From Variovorax fucosicus (GTDB taxonomy: Bacteria; Pseudomonadota; Gammaproteobacteria; Burkholderiales; Burkholderiaceae_C): a stretch of 64,000 bases of DNA. Position numbers and translations under genes: made by a program. Location: positions 186,001 to 250,000 of the forward strand of contig NZ_JASZYU010000003.1 of NCBI RefSeq assembly GCF_030316825.1, given 5' to 3'. The notes below the pieces were generated by a model. It saw only the letters and a program-made list of their open reading frames with translations. It did not search any database and was not told where the DNA came from. Positions 25,191-35,105 of the stretch are shown piece after piece. Each line of letters begins with the position of its first letter. Position 1 is the first letter of the stretch.

Positions 25191-26317
25191 GCATCACGAA
25201 CCCCACGAACTTCGACCTCATCGTTGTCGGCGCCGGCATTGTCGGCCTGGCGCATGCATACACCGCCGCCAAACGCGGCCTGCGCGTGTGCGTGGTCGAG
25301 CGCGATGCGGCCTGCCTTGGCGCCTCGATCCGTAACTTCGGCTTCATCACCGTCACCGGCCAGGGCGCTGGCGACACCTGGCGCCGCGCCAGACGGGCGC
25401 GCGAGGTCTGGGGCGAGGTGGCGCCACGCGCCGGCATCGCGGCGGTGCACCACGGCCTGTACCTCACCGCCTTTCGTCCCCAGGCCTTGAAGGTCCTGGA
25501 GGAGTTCATGGCCACAGAGATGGGCGCGGGCTGCGAACTGATCGACACGGCCGAGGCGGCCCAGCGCGCTCCGGTGCTGCAACTCGACGGCGCACAGGCG
25601 GTGCTCTACAGTCCGCACGAGATGCGGGTCGAATCGCGCACGGCCATCGCCCTGCTCGCACGCTGGCTGTCGGATGCGATGGGTGTGGTGTTCCGCTTCA
25701 GCGAGGCGGTGCTCGAGGTGGTGACGCCACGGGTGCGCACCTCGCGCGGCGTGCTGCATGGCGAACGCGTGGCGGTCTGCACCAACACCGATTTGAACGG
25801 CCTTTTCGCCGAGCGCCTGAGCCCGCACAAGCTGCGGCTGTGCCTGCTGCAGATGCTGCGCGTGCAGCCGGAGCCGGGCTTCAAGCTGCCGGGTTCGGTG
25901 ATGGCCGACCTGAGCCTGGTGCGCTACCACGGCTACAGCAAGCTGCCCGCGGCCGTGCCGCTGCTGGAACAGATGCGCCGGGAGGAGGGCGAGTCGCTCG
26001 ACAACGGCATCCACCTGATCGTGGTGCAGAGCGCCGACGGCTCGCTGGTGGTGGGCGACTCGCACCTCTACGGCGATGCGCCCGAGCCCTTCGCCGACCA
26101 GCGCGTCGACGAACTGATCCTCGAACACCTGCACAAGACGCTCAAGTTGCAGCAATGCGGCGTCACCGAGCGCTGGGTCGGCATCTATCCCTCGTCGGCC
26201 AGCACCGACTGCCTGATCGACGCGCCCGACGAGGCAACCCGGCTCGTGCTCGTCACCAGCGGCACGGGCGCCAGCACGGCCTTCGGAATCGCCGAAGACG
26301 TGTTCGCTGGCTGGTAA
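25187..26317 (+). CDS. FAD-dependent oxidoreductase of phosphonate clusters (candidate AEP or N-methyl-AEP oxidase)
   Basis: A 376-aa DAO/glycine-oxidase-like flavoenzyme. The N-terminal dinucleotide-binding motif is 'DLIVVGAGIVGLAHAYTA' (GAGIVG at 15-20) followed by the acidic residue of 'VVERD'; the C-terminal FAD contact is 'LVLVTSGTGASTAFGIAED'. It lies between the AEP transporter and phnX. FAD enzymes of such clusters (PbfC/PbfD types, TIGR03364-like) have been reported to oxidise AEP or its N-alkyl forms to phosphonoacetaldehyde. As PhnW is absent here, this enzyme probably makes the PhnX substrate. Which amine it prefers is not decidable from sequence. Confidence 0.82.
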   Translation: MSITNPTNFDLIVVGAGIVGLAHAYTAAKRGLRVCVVERDAACLGASIRNFGFITVTGQGAGDTWRRARRAREVWGEVAPRAGIAAVHHGLYLTAFRPQALKVLEEFMATEMGAGCELIDTAEAAQRAPVLQLDGAQAVLYSPHEMRVESRTAIALLARWLSDAMGVVFRFSEAVLEVVTPRVRTSRGVLHGERVAVCTNTDLNGLFAERLSPHKLRLCLLQMLRVQPEPGFKLPGSVMADLSLVRYHGYSKLPAAVPLLEQMRREEGESLDNGIHLIVVQSADGSLVVGDSHLYGDAPEPFADQRVDELILEHLHKTLKLQQCGVTERWVGIYPSSASTDCLIDAPDEATRLVLVTSGTGASTAFGIAEDVFAGW

Positions 26318-26340
26318 ACCCTTTTCAGAAACACACAGAC

Positions 26341-27156
26341 ATGCCTCAACAACCCGTACACCTCAGCGCCGTCGTCTTCGACTGGGCCGGCACCATCCTC
26401 GACTTCGGCTCCTGCGCGCCGATGGGCGCATTTGTGCGCCTGTTCGAGAAATTCGGCGTCGACCTCACCATCGACGAGGCCCGCGGCCCGATGGGCATGG
26501 CCAAGTGGGATCACATCCAGGTGCTCGGCAACCTGCCGCGCATCGCGGCGCAATGGGAGCGCGTGCATGGCAAGCCGTTCAGCGATGCCGATGTCGACCA
26601 TCTCTACGAAGTCTTCACGCCGATGAACGCGGCGGTGGTGGCCGACTTCGCGGACTTCATTCCGGGCGCCGTGGAGATGGTGGACACGCTGCGCGCGCGG
26701 GGCCTGAAGATCGGCTCCACCACGGGCTACAACCGACCCATCATGGAGGTCGTCACGCCGATCGCCGCGGCTGGCGGCTACGTGCCCGACAACCTCGTTT
26801 GTGCGGGCGATCTGGTGGCGGGGCGGCCCTCGCCGCTGATGATGTACCGCACCTTCGCCGACATCGGCGTCTGGCCACCTTCGAGCGTGGTCAAGGTCGA
26901 CGATACCGGCGTGGGCATCGAAGAGGGCCTGAACGCGGGCACCTGGACGGTGGGCCTGGCGATCAGCGGCAACGCCGTGGGCCTGCCGCTCGCGCAATGG
27001 GCAGCACTCGATCCCGCGAAGCAGGAAGCACTGCGGCAGATCGCCACGGCCAAGCTCAAGGCAGCCGGCGCCCACTATGTGATCGACAGCGTGGCCGATC
27101 TGCTGCCGGTGCTTGACGACATCGAGGCCAGGCTCGCCAAAGGCTTGAAGCCCTGA
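26341..27156 (+). CDS. phnX: phosphonoacetaldehyde hydrolase (phosphonatase)
   Basis: HAD-superfamily enzyme of 271 aa that splits phosphonoacetaldehyde into acetaldehyde and phosphate in the cytoplasm. The nucleophile is Asp14 in 'FDWAGTILD', with Ala16 as the usual second position. Lys55 in 'MGMAKWDHI' is the phosphonatase-specific lysine that forms a Schiff base with the aldehyde. The magnesium-binding 'VVKVDDTGVGIEEG' is also present, so the active site is complete. It follows the FAD oxidoreductase by 23 bp and is the last gene of the AEP operon. Confidence 0.95.
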   Translation: MPQQPVHLSAVVFDWAGTILDFGSCAPMGAFVRLFEKFGVDLTIDEARGPMGMAKWDHIQVLGNLPRIAAQWERVHGKPFSDADVDHLYEVFTPMNAAVVADFADFIPGAVEMVDTLRARGLKIGSTTGYNRPIMEVVTPIAAAGGYVPDNLVCAGDLVAGRPSPLMMYRTFADIGVWPPSSVVKVDDTGVGIEEGLNAGTWTVGLAISGNAVGLPLAQWAALDPAKQEALRQIATAKLKAAGAHYVIDSVADLLPVLDDIEARLAKGLKP

Positions 27157-27264
27157 GCTGAAACACAGCATTGCGGTCGGCGCACGAATCTGCGCCAGCA
27201 AGGCACCCGTATTGAAGGCACCACTGCGCATTTCGCAGGGTTTCATCCACTACAGGAGCCTTCC

Positions 27265-27828
27265 ATGTCTACTTCCCGCAAATTTCACCGCCTCGCTTCC
27301 ATCACGCTCGCCGTGGCCCTGGCCGCTGGCGCGGTTGCTGCCACCGCGCAGGTGATGGTCGGCGGCGCACCGATGCTGGCCACCAAGGACATCATCGACA
27401 ACGCCGTCAACTCGAAGGATCACACCACGCTGGTGGCCGCAGTGAAGGCCGCCGGCCTGGTCGACACGCTCAAGGGCCCGGGCCCGTTCACCGTGTTCGC
27501 ACCGACCAACGACGCGTTTGCGGCGCTGCCGGCCGGCACGGTCGACACGCTGCTCAAACCCGAGAACAAGGGCACACTGACCACGATCCTGACCTACCAC
27601 GTGGTGCCCGGCAAGCTCGATGCGGCCGCGCTGACGAAGCAGATCATGGACGGCAAGGGCATGGCCACGTTGAAGACCGCATCGGGCGGCACGCTCACGG
27701 CCAAGGCCATGGGCGGCAAGGTCATGATCACCGACGAGAAGGGCGGTAGCGCGACGGTGACCATTGCCGATGTGTACCAGTCGAACGGCGTGATCCATGT
27801 GGTCGACAAGGTGCTGCTGCCCAAGTAG
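27265..27828 (+). CDS. secreted fasciclin-domain protein
   Basis: A 187-aa exported protein with a Sec signal peptide (residues 1-28, ending ATAQ) and one fasciclin (FAS1) domain, in which '[24 protein letters not shown]' region and '[13 protein letters not shown]' at the C terminus are characteristic. FAS1 domains mediate adhesion or protein contacts in the periplasm or outside the cell; the bacterial role is poorly known. AGGAG precedes the start. It follows phnX by 108 bp but is unlikely to belong to phosphonate use. It converges on the LigE gene with 31 bp between. Confidence 0.9.
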   Translation: MSTSRKFHRLASITLAVALAAGAVAATAQVMVGGAPMLATKDIIDNAVNSKDHTTLVAAVKAAGLVDTLKGPGPFTVFAPTNDAFAALPAGTVDTLLKPENKGTLTTILTYHVVPGKLDAAALTKQIMDGKGMATLKTASGGTLTAKAMGGKVMITDEKGGSATVTIADVYQSNGVIHVVDKVLLPK

Positions 27829-27859
27829 GCCGGCCACCGGGTCGGGGGGCGGGGGCTTG

Positions 27860-28708
27860 CTAGCTTCGACCTTCTTCCCGCACGCGCATGAAGCGCGCGA
27901 ACCTCGGCACGCCGCCGGGGTTTTGGCCGTTGTAGCGATAGGTCACCCAGGCGCCGACCGGCGGCGGATCTTCGCGCTGTGCGTCGGTGAAACCGCTGCC
28001 CAGCTTGAAGCGCCGGCCTTCGGGCGTCTCGACCAGCAGCGCGCCGAGCCGCCCCGCATGCCTGCCCTTGCCGGACACGTGGCCGACCACCCGCGCCTCC
28101 GCGTCGTCGAACGGCTTGAACTTGAGCAGATCGGCGTTGCGCTCGCCGCGGTAGAGCGATCCGCCACGGTGCAGCATCAGCCCTTCGCCGCCGAGCTTGA
28201 TCGTCTTGTCGAGCAGCGCCTGCAGATCGGCATGCGTGGTGGCGTGTTGCTGTGCCACCGGCAGCACCCAGGGCGCCTGCGTGATCGGCAGCAGCTTCTT
28301 GAGTGCCGTCAGCCGGGTATCGAAGTCGCCGGCTTGGGCGGGCAGGTCGAACACCATGAAGCGCATCTCGCGCCAGGCCGCGTCGTTCGGCGTCTGGCTG
28401 CGCACGGTCGACACCGCCAGGTTGAAGCGGCCACGGCCGGCCCACAGTTCGCCATCGAGTGGCGTGGCCGGCAACGGCGCGGTGAACCAGGGCGGTGCGA
28501 TCACGCGCTCGCCGCCACGCGTCCACAGCTGCCGGCCGTCCCAATAGCCGCGCACGCCGTCGTACTTCTCGCTGACCCAGTAGCCTTCGATCGGCATGCC
28601 GCGCCGGTACACCTCGGCCAGCATCAGCCCGGGCGCGGCCGCGCGGGCGGGCGCAGCCACGCAGGAGGCCAGCAGGCTCGCGGCAAGAAAACTTCGGCGC
28701 TTCAGCAA
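27860..28708 (-). CDS. periplasmic ATP-dependent DNA ligase (LigE type)
   Basis: Minimal ATP-dependent DNA ligase of 282 aa with an N-terminal signal peptide (about residues 1-24, Arg-Arg then a hydrophobic core ending ARAAA). The nucleotidyltransferase motif I is 'EKYDGVRGYWDG' with Lys48 as the adenylated residue; later motifs include 'LDGELWAGRG', 'FMVFDLP', 'GGEGLMLH' and 'LLKFKPF'. A short OB domain completes it. LigE-type enzymes in Gram-negative bacteria carry such leaders and are thought to act on DNA in the periplasm, possibly during DNA uptake. It is 34 bp downstream of fabI on the same strand. Confidence 0.88.
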   Translation of the reverse strand: MLKRRSFLAASLLASCVAAPARAAAPGLMLAEVYRRGMPIEGYWVSEKYDGVRGYWDGRQLWTRGGERVIAPPWFTAPLPATPLDGELWAGRGRFNLAVSTVRSQTPNDAAWREMRFMVFDLPAQAGDFDTRLTALKKLLPITQAPWVLPVAQQHATTHADLQALLDKTIKLGGEGLMLHRGGSLYRGERNADLLKFKPFDDAEARVVGHVSGKGRHAGRLGALLVETPEGRRFKLGSGFTDAQREDPPPVGAWVTYRYNGQNPGGVPRFARFMRVREEGRS

Positions 28709-28742
28709 GATGCGGTGAAACGAATGGCTGCCCGCCCGGGTT

Positions 28743-29537
28743 TCAGGCTTCGGCAGGCTCGTCGATCCCGCCGACCACCTGGCTGAAGCCGCCGTCGACG
28801 TAGGTGATTTCGGCCGTGACGCCGCTGGCCAGGTCGCTCAAAAGGAAGGCGGCGACATTGCCCACTTCCTCGATCGTGATGTTGCGGCGGATCGGCGAGA
28901 CCTCCGCCACGGCCGAAAGGATCTTGCCGAAGCCTTTGATCCCGCTGGCCGCCAGCGTCTTGATCGGTCCGGCGCTGATGCCGTTGACGCGCATGCCCTT
29001 GGGGCCGAGCGAGCCGGCCAGGTAGCGCACCGAGGCTTCGAGGCTGGCCTTGGCCAGGCCCATGGTGTTGTAGTTGGGCAGGGCGCGGATGGCGCCGAGG
29101 TAGGTCAGCGTCAGCAGGGCCGACTTGTCGTTGAGATAGGGCAGGGCCGCCTTGGCCATGGCCGGGAAGCTGTAGGCGCTGATGTCGTGCGCAATGCGGA
29201 AGCCTTCGCGCGAGAGCCCATCGAGAAAGTCGCCCGCAATGGCCTCGCGCGGGGCGAAACCGATGCTGTGCACGAAGCCGTCGAACTTCGGCCAGGTTTG
29301 CGCGATGTCGGCAAAGAGTTTGTCGATCTGTGCGTCGTCGCCCACATCGCAATCGAAAATCAGCTTCGAGTCGAAGTCGGCGGCGAATTCGGTGATACGG
29401 TCCTTGAATCGTTCGCCGACATAGCTGAATGCAAGCTCGGCGCCCTGCGCATGACATGCCTTGGCAATGCCGTAGGCGATCGAGCGATTGCTCAATACGC
29501 CGGTGATCAGGAGTTTTTTGCCGGTGAGAAAGCCCAT
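28743..29537 (-). CDS. fabI: enoyl-ACP reductase FabI
   Basis: NADH-dependent reductase (264 aa) of the last step in each fatty-acid elongation cycle and target of triclosan-like inhibitors. SDR fold with the divergent FabI nucleotide motif '[17 protein letters not shown]' and the active-site Tyr-x6-Lys in '[11 protein letters not shown]'. In-frame codons extend to 29645, but ATG 29537 ([13 protein letters not shown]) gives the family N terminus. Divergent from the yej-like operon across 37 bp; ligE follows. Confidence 0.95.
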   Translation of the reverse strand: MGFLTGKKLLITGVLSNRSIAYGIAKACHAQGAELAFSYVGERFKDRITEFAADFDSKLIFDCDVGDDAQIDKLFADIAQTWPKFDGFVHSIGFAPREAIAGDFLDGLSREGFRIAHDISAYSFPAMAKAALPYLNDKSALLTLTYLGAIRALPNYNTMGLAKASLEASVRYLAGSLGPKGMRVNGISAGPIKTLAASGIKGFGKILSAVAEVSPIRRNITIEEVGNVAAFLLSDLASGVTAEITYVDGGFSQVVGGIDEPAEA

Positions 29538-29574
29538 GAAGTTGCCTCTTAGAAATCTTGGGCAGAATTCTCGC

Positions 29575-31401
29575 ATGCGAGGTTGGCTGCTCACGGTGTT
29601 GGTTTTGCTGGCGATGCCGTCCTGGGCAGCGCCGGGGCTTGGCATGGGCTACGAGCCGAAGTACGGCGCTTCGTTCCGGAATTTCGACTACGTGAACCCG
29701 GATGCGCCGAAGGGCGGCAGCCTGACGCTGTCGGCCAGCGGGAGCTTCGACAAGCTCAACCCGTTCACGCTCAAGGGAACGCCTGCGGTGGGCATGGGGT
29801 ACAGCAGCAACGGCTTTGTCTTTGCGGAGTACGGACTGATCTTCGATTCGTTGATGACGCACAGCGAGGACGAACCGTTCTCGAACTACGGCCTGCTGGC
29901 CGAGGACATCGACCTCGCGGCCGACCGTCTGAGCGTCACCTTCCGCCTCAACCCCAAGGCGCGCTTCTCCGACGGTACGCCGGTACTCGCAGCGGACGTG
30001 AAGTACTCGTTCGACACGCTCATGAGCAAGCAGGCTGCGCCCACTTTCCGCTCGTACTGGGTGGACATCAAGGAGGCCGTGGTGGTTGGCGAGCGCACCA
30101 TCCGCTTCGATTTTCGGCGCCGCAATTCCGAGCTGCACATGATCATCGGCCAGCTCCCGGTGTTCTCGCGGGCGTGGGGCAAGGGCAAGCCCTTCGACCA
30201 GCTCACCACCGAGCCGCCCATCGCGAGCGGCCCCTATGTCATGGACAAGGTGGATTTCGGCAAGTCGATCTCCTACCGGCGGCGGCCCGACTACTGGGCC
30301 GTCGATCTTCCGGTGCGCAAGGGCATGTTCAATTTCGGCGAAGTGTCCTACCAGTACTTCAAGGACAAGCTGGGGGAGGAAGAATCCCTCAAGGCCGGTG
30401 CGCTCGACGCGCTGGAAGAAGCGTCGCTCAATGCCTGGATCCGGCGCTACAAGGGCCGCCGCTTCGATTCCGGCGAGCTGGTCAAGGAGGAAATCTCGCA
30501 CCGGCGCTTCACCGGCATGCAGGGCCTGGTGATGAACCTGCGACAGCCCCGCTTTGCCGACATCCGCGTGCGCAGGGCCCTGGCGCTGGCCTTCGACTTC
30601 GACTGGCTCAACCAGCATCTCTTCCACAACCGCAGGGCACGCACCCAGAGCTATTTCCAGAACAGCGACGATCTCATGGCACGGCCCGAGATCAGCGCCG
30701 AAGAGACCGCGCTGATGGAGCGCCTGAAGCACAAGGCGCTCTATCTGGCCAATGTCCGCGGTGAGCTGCCGCGTCCTGCTGCCACCGGCGATACGGCCGA
30801 CGGATTGCGGCGCAACCTCGTCCAGGCCCAGGCCTTGTTCAGGGAGGCGGGCTGGACGTATCGCGACGGCGCGCTGCGCAACGGTGCCGGTGATGCCTTC
30901 GTGATCAACCTTGACATTGCGGATCGCGCGTCCGAGGCCGTACTGGCGCCGTATGCCAGAAACCTGGCCAAGCTTGGCGTCGCGCTCCAATACCGTCTGC
31001 GTGACGCCAGCTTGATCAAGAAGAAGCAGGACGAGTTCGACTTCGACATGGCCATCAACATCCTGGGTGGCTCGTCGAGCCCGGGCAACGAGCTGTACGA
31101 CGACCTCGGGTCGAAGTCGGCCGCCGAAAAAGGCAGCCAGAACCTGAGCGGCATCAGCGACCCGGTGGTGGACGACATCATCGAGGAGATCGTCGACAGC
31201 CCCGATCGCAAAACGCTGGCAGCGGGCGCCCGCCTGCTGGATCGCTACTTGCTGCACCAGCACTATGTGGTTCCCATGTACTACGGCAAGCAATACTTCG
31301 TCGCCCATAAGCAGCGCCTGCGCCATCCGGCCGCTGCATTGCCACAACGCCTGCTGGCAGGCTCGTGGCTGCTGACGATGTGGTGGATCGACCCGAAGTA
31401 G
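29575..31401 (+). CDS. yejA: YejA-like peptide/microcin C ABC transporter substrate-binding protein
   Basis: Periplasmic family-5 extracellular solute-binding protein, 608 aa, the length expected of YejA. A short signal peptide ([18 protein letters not shown]) precedes '[19 protein letters not shown]', a hallmark of YejA proteins. ATG 29575 is selected because it begins the signal peptide; the in-frame ATG at 29488 would lie inside the divergent fabI. YejA delivers oligopeptides (and in enterobacteria microcin C) to YejBEF. The two permeases and the double ATPase follow immediately, so the importer is complete. Confidence 0.9.
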   Translation: MRGWLLTVLVLLAMPSWAAPGLGMGYEPKYGASFRNFDYVNPDAPKGGSLTLSASGSFDKLNPFTLKGTPAVGMGYSSNGFVFAEYGLIFDSLMTHSEDEPFSNYGLLAEDIDLAADRLSVTFRLNPKARFSDGTPVLAADVKYSFDTLMSKQAAPTFRSYWVDIKEAVVVGERTIRFDFRRRNSELHMIIGQLPVFSRAWGKGKPFDQLTTEPPIASGPYVMDKVDFGKSISYRRRPDYWAVDLPVRKGMFNFGEVSYQYFKDKLGEEESLKAGALDALEEASLNAWIRRYKGRRFDSGELVKEEISHRRFTGMQGLVMNLRQPRFADIRVRRALALAFDFDWLNQHLFHNRRARTQSYFQNSDDLMARPEISAEETALMERLKHKALYLANVRGELPRPAATGDTADGLRRNLVQAQALFREAGWTYRDGALRNGAGDAFVINLDIADRASEAVLAPYARNLAKLGVALQYRLRDASLIKKKQDEFDFDMAINILGGSSSPGNELYDDLGSKSAAEKGSQNLSGISDPVVDDIIEEIVDSPDRKTLAAGARLLDRYLLHQHYVVPMYYGKQYFVAHKQRLRHPAAALPQRLLAGSWLLTMWWIDPK

Positions 31402-31416
31402 CCACCCACGCAACAT

Positions 31417-32430
31417 ATGCTCGCCTACCTGCTTCGACGACTGCTCCTCATCGTCCCCACCTTGCTGGGGGTGCTGGTGGTCAATTTCGCCATCATCCAG
31501 TTCGTGCCCGGCGGGCCGGCGGAGCAGTTGCTTTCGCAACTGACCAACAAGGAGAACCGTATTTCGGGCGGCCCGACCGGCCGCACCCTGGATGCGAAGC
31601 AGGTCGCCGAAATCAAGGCGCTCTACGGCTTCGACAAACCGGCGCCCGAGCGCTTCTGGCAGATGCTGGGCCAGTTTGCGCGTTTCGATCTCGGCAAGAG
31701 TTTTTTCCAGAGCCGGGATGTGTGGACGCTGATCAAGGACAAGCTGCCGGTCTCCGTCAGCCTCGGCCTCTGGACCTTCTTCATCAGCTACCTGATCGCG
31801 GTACCGCTCGGGGTCGCGAAAGCGGTGCGCGCCGGTTCGCGCTTCGACTTTCTGACGACGCTGTTCGTTCTGGTCGGCTACGCGATCCCCGGCTTCGTGC
31901 TGGGCGTGGCGCTGCTCGTGATCTTCGGCGGGCAGCTGCAGTGGTTTCCGTTGCGCGGGCTGACCTCGTCCAACTGGGACACGCTGAGCTGGGGTGCCAA
32001 GGTGGTCGACTACCTGTGGCACATCGCCTTGCCGATCACGGCCATGGTGCTCGGCAGCTTTGCGGTGACGGCGATGCTGACCAAGAACTCGTTCCTCGAG
32101 GAAATCCGCAAGCAGTATGTGCTGACCGCGCGCGCCAAGGGCTTGGCCGAGCGGCAGGTGCTGTGGAAGCATGTGTTCCGCAACGCGCTGATTCCGATCA
32201 TCACCGGCTTTCCGGCGGCCTTCATCGGTGCCTTCTTCACCGGGTCGCTGTTGATCGAAACACTGTTCTCGCTCGACGGGCTGGGCCTGTTGAGCTACGA
32301 GAGCGTGATCCGGCGCGACTATCCCGTGGTGCTGGGCACGCTGTACCTGTTCACGCTGATCGGGCTGGTGACCAAGTTGATATCTGACCTCTGCTACGTC
32401 TGGGTGGATCCAAGGGTGAAGTTTGACTAG
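31417..32430 (+). CDS. yejB: YejB-like peptide ABC transporter permease
   Basis: Inner-membrane permease of the OppB/YejB class, 337 aa. The N terminus MLAYLLRRLLLIVPTLLG is the first membrane helix typical for OppB-type permeases; about six helices and the cytoplasmic coupling loop ('YVLTARAKGLAERQVLWKHVF' region) follow. It starts 15 bp after yejA and its last codons overlap the TTG start of the next permease by 8 bp, so the three genes are translationally linked. Confidence 0.92.
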   Translation: MLAYLLRRLLLIVPTLLGVLVVNFAIIQFVPGGPAEQLLSQLTNKENRISGGPTGRTLDAKQVAEIKALYGFDKPAPERFWQMLGQFARFDLGKSFFQSRDVWTLIKDKLPVSVSLGLWTFFISYLIAVPLGVAKAVRAGSRFDFLTTLFVLVGYAIPGFVLGVALLVIFGGQLQWFPLRGLTSSNWDTLSWGAKVVDYLWHIALPITAMVLGSFAVTAMLTKNSFLEEIRKQYVLTARAKGLAERQVLWKHVFRNALIPIITGFPAAFIGAFFTGSLLIETLFSLDGLGLLSYESVIRRDYPVVLGTLYLFTLIGLVTKLISDLCYVWVDPRVKFD

Positions 32431-33469
32431 CAGCGCGCCGACCGTTTCGCTGAGTCCCGGCCGTCGCGCCTGGCTGCGCTTCAAGCGCAACCGGCTCGGC
32501 TTCTGGAGCCTTGCGGTCTTCAGCGTGCTCGTGGTGCTGAGCCTTTTTGCCGAGGTGCTCTCCACCGACAAGCCGCTGGTGGTGCGCTACGAGGGCACGA
32601 CCTACTTCCCGGTGCTGCGCGACTACTCCGAGAAGACCTTCGGCGGCGACTTCGAGACACCGGCCGACTACCTCGACCCCTTCATCCGCGAGCGCATCAC
32701 GCAGGGTGCCAACTGGGCGATCTACGCGCCGAACCCCTACGGCCCGAAGACGCTCAACTACTTCGCGAAGTCGCCCAATCCGGCGGCGCCGTCCGGCCAG
32801 AACTTTTTCGGCAGCGACGACCGCGGGCGCGATCTGCTGGCGCAATTGATCTACGGCTTTCGCATGAGCGTGCTGTTCGCGCTGGCGCTGACCTTCATCG
32901 GCGTGGTGCTGGGCGTCATCACCGGCGCGATCCAGGGCTTCTTCGGCGGCAAGACAGACCTCGCGTTCCAACGTTTCATCGAGATCTGGGGGGCGATGCC
33001 GGAGCTGTACCTGCTGATCATCTTCAGCGCCATCTTTGCGCCCAGCCTGTCGTTGCTGCTGATCCTGCTGAGCCTGTTCGGGTGGATGGGCCTGTCGGAC
33101 TACGTGCGCGCCGAGTTCCTGCGCAACCGGCAGATGGACTACGTTCGGGCCGCGCGCGCGCTGGGTGTCGGCAACCTGCAGATCATGTGGCGGCACATCC
33201 TGCCCAACAGCATGACGCCGGTGGTGACCTTCCTGCCGTTCCGCATGAGCGCGGCGATCCTGGCGCTGACGTCGCTCGACTTCCTGGGCCTCGGCGTGCC
33301 GCCCGGCACGCCGTCGCTTGGCGAGCTGTTGAGCCAGGGCAAGGCCAACATCGACGCGTGGTGGATCTCGTTGTCCACCTTCGGCGTGCTCGTGGTGACG
33401 CTGATGCTGCTGACCTTCATGGGCGACGCGTTGCGCGATGCGCTCGATCCCAGAAAGATGGACAAGTGA
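32423..33469 (+). CDS. yejE: YejE-like peptide ABC transporter permease
   Basis: Second inner-membrane permease (OppC/YejE class), 348 aa. The start is a TTG (32423) overlapping yejB by 8 bp; no ATG or GTG lies near the N terminus (TSSAPTVSLSPGRRAW). A long periplasmic insertion after the first helix ('DYSEKTFGGDFETPADYLDPF' region) is typical of YejE, followed by the standard permease core with 'DYVRAARALGVGNLQIMWRH' coupling loop. Its stop overlaps the GTG of the ATPase gene. Confidence 0.91.
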   Translation: MTSSAPTVSLSPGRRAWLRFKRNRLGFWSLAVFSVLVVLSLFAEVLSTDKPLVVRYEGTTYFPVLRDYSEKTFGGDFETPADYLDPFIRERITQGANWAIYAPNPYGPKTLNYFAKSPNPAAPSGQNFFGSDDRGRDLLAQLIYGFRMSVLFALALTFIGVVLGVITGAIQGFFGGKTDLAFQRFIEIWGAMPELYLLIIFSAIFAPSLSLLLILLSLFGWMGLSDYVRAEFLRNRQMDYVRAARALGVGNLQIMWRHILPNSMTPVVTFLPFRMSAAILALTSLDFLGLGVPPGTPSLGELLSQGKANIDAWWISLSTFGVLVVTLMLLTFMGDALRDALDPRKMDK

Positions 33470-35100
33470 CGACAACACCGCTGCTCGATGTGAAGGGCCT
33501 GCGCGTGGCGTTCGGCGGCAAGGCGGTGGTGCACGGCATCGACTTCCGGATCGCGGCAGGCGAAAAGCTGGCGCTGGTGGGTGAGTCGGGCTCGGGCAAG
33601 ACGGTCACGGCGCTCGGCCTGCTGCGCCTCGTGCAAAACGCCGAGCTCTCCGGCGCTGCCAGCCTTTTCGGCCCGGAGGGTCCGGCGGAGGGGCCGGCGG
33701 AGGGGCGCGACCTGCTCGCCATTCCGGAGCGACAACTGCGCGGCATCCGCGGCAAGGAGATCGCGATGATCTTCCAGGAGCCGATGACCGCGCTCAACGC
33801 GCTGTACCCGGTCGGCGACCAGATCGCCGAGGTGCTGGAACTGCACGAGGGCCTGTCGAAGCGCCAGGCGCAGGCGGCCGCCGTGCAGTTGCTGGCCGAA
33901 ACCGGCATTCCCGAGCCCGAGCGGCGTGCGCAGTCGTTTCCGCACCAGTTGTCGGGCGGCCAGCGCCAGCGCGCCATGATTGCGATGGCGCTGGCCTGCA
34001 AACCGCGCCTGCTGCTGGCCGACGAGCCGACCACCGCGCTTGACGTGACGGTGCGCGCGCAGATCCTCGCGCTGCTCGACGACTTGCAGCGCAAGCACGG
34101 CATGGCGGTGCTTCTGATCACGCACGACCTCAACCTGGTTCGGCGCTTCGCCGATCGCGTGGCCGTGATGGAGAACGGCCACATCGTGGAGCACGGACCG
34201 GTGCAGGCCGTGTTCGAGGCACCGCAGCATGCCTACACCCGCAAGCTGATCGACAGCCGCCCCGAGCGCAATGTAGTGCCCGCCACGGGCGAGCAGGGCG
34301 CTGCGCCGGTGCTGGAGGCCAAAGCGCTGCGCGTGAGCTACCCGGTCGCCCAGCCGGGCCTGCGCGGCTGGTTCCGCAAGGGCGCTTTCGTGGCGGTGCA
34401 GGGCGTGGATTTCGCGCTCGCGCCAGGCCAGACGCTGGGCGTGGTCGGCGAATCGGGCTCCGGCAAATCGACGCTGGCGCTCGCGGCGCTCGGCCTGTTG
34501 CGACACCAGGGCGCCTTGCGCATCGACGGCCGGCAGTGGGCTGGCGCCGGCATCGCCGACCGCGCGCTGCGGCGCGTGATGCAGGTTGTCTTTCAGGATC
34601 CGTTCTCGTCGCTGTCGCCGCGCCTGACGGTCGAGCAGATCGTCGGTGAAGGCCTGCAGGTGCACGAGCCCGGGCTCGACACGGCGGCGCGGCGCGTGCG
34701 CAGCCTGGCGGCGCTGAACGACGTGGGCCTGACCGAGGCGCAGTTCCCGGCGCTGCTCGACCGCTATCCGCACGAGTTTTCCGGCGGCCAACGCCAGCGC
34801 CTGGCGATTGCGCGGGCGCTGATCGTCGATCCGCAATTGCTGGTGCTCGACGAGCCGACCAGCGCGCTCGACGTAACGATCCAGAAGCAGGTGCTGGGCC
34901 TGCTGCAGCGCCTCCAGCGCGAGCGCGGGCTGAGCTACTTGCTGATCACGCACGACGTCGAGGTGATCCGCGCCATGGCGCACCAGGTGATCGTGATGAA
35001 AGACGGCGCCATTCTGGAGGCCGGCCCGGTGCAGCAGGTGCTCGACGCGCCGCAGCATCCCTACACGCAGAAGCTCGTCGCAGCCGCTCTTGCCGATTGA
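33466..35100 (+). CDS. yejF: YejF-like ATP-binding protein with two ABC domains
   Basis: A 544-aa ATPase made of two fused OppD/OppF-like cassettes. Walker A motifs are 'GESGSGKT' at 39-46 and 'GESGSGKS' near 328-335; signatures 'LSGGQRQRAMIAMAL' and 'FSGGQRQRLAIARAL'; Walker B 'LLLADEPTTALD' and 'LLVLDEPTSALD'. Both halves look active. GTG 33466 overlaps the yejE stop as GTGA. Together yejABEF forms a full oligopeptide importer; relatives import microcin C-like nucleotide peptides. Substrate here is unknown. Confidence 0.92.
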   Translation: MTTTPLLDVKGLRVAFGGKAVVHGIDFRIAAGEKLALVGESGSGKTVTALGLLRLVQNAELSGAASLFGPEGPAEGPAEGRDLLAIPERQLRGIRGKEIAMIFQEPMTALNALYPVGDQIAEVLELHEGLSKRQAQAAAVQLLAETGIPEPERRAQSFPHQLSGGQRQRAMIAMALACKPRLLLADEPTTALDVTVRAQILALLDDLQRKHGMAVLLITHDLNLVRRFADRVAVMENGHIVEHGPVQAVFEAPQHAYTRKLIDSRPERNVVPATGEQGAAPVLEAKALRVSYPVAQPGLRGWFRKGAFVAVQGVDFALAPGQTLGVVGESGSGKSTLALAALGLLRHQGALRIDGRQWAGAGIADRALRRVMQVVFQDPFSSLSPRLTVEQIVGEGLQVHEPGLDTAARRVRSLAALNDVGLTEAQFPALLDRYPHEFSGGQRQRLAIARALIVDPQLLVLDEPTSALDVTIQKQVLGLLQRLQRERGLSYLLITHDVEVIRAMAHQVIVMKDGAILEAGPVQQVLDAPQHPYTQKLVAAALAD

Positions 35101-35105
35101 ACACG

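Noticed and set aside
28702..32571. 1289-codon minus-strand open frame across ligE, fabI, yejA and yejB
   Set aside because: It spans several real genes on both strands and has no recognisable domain.
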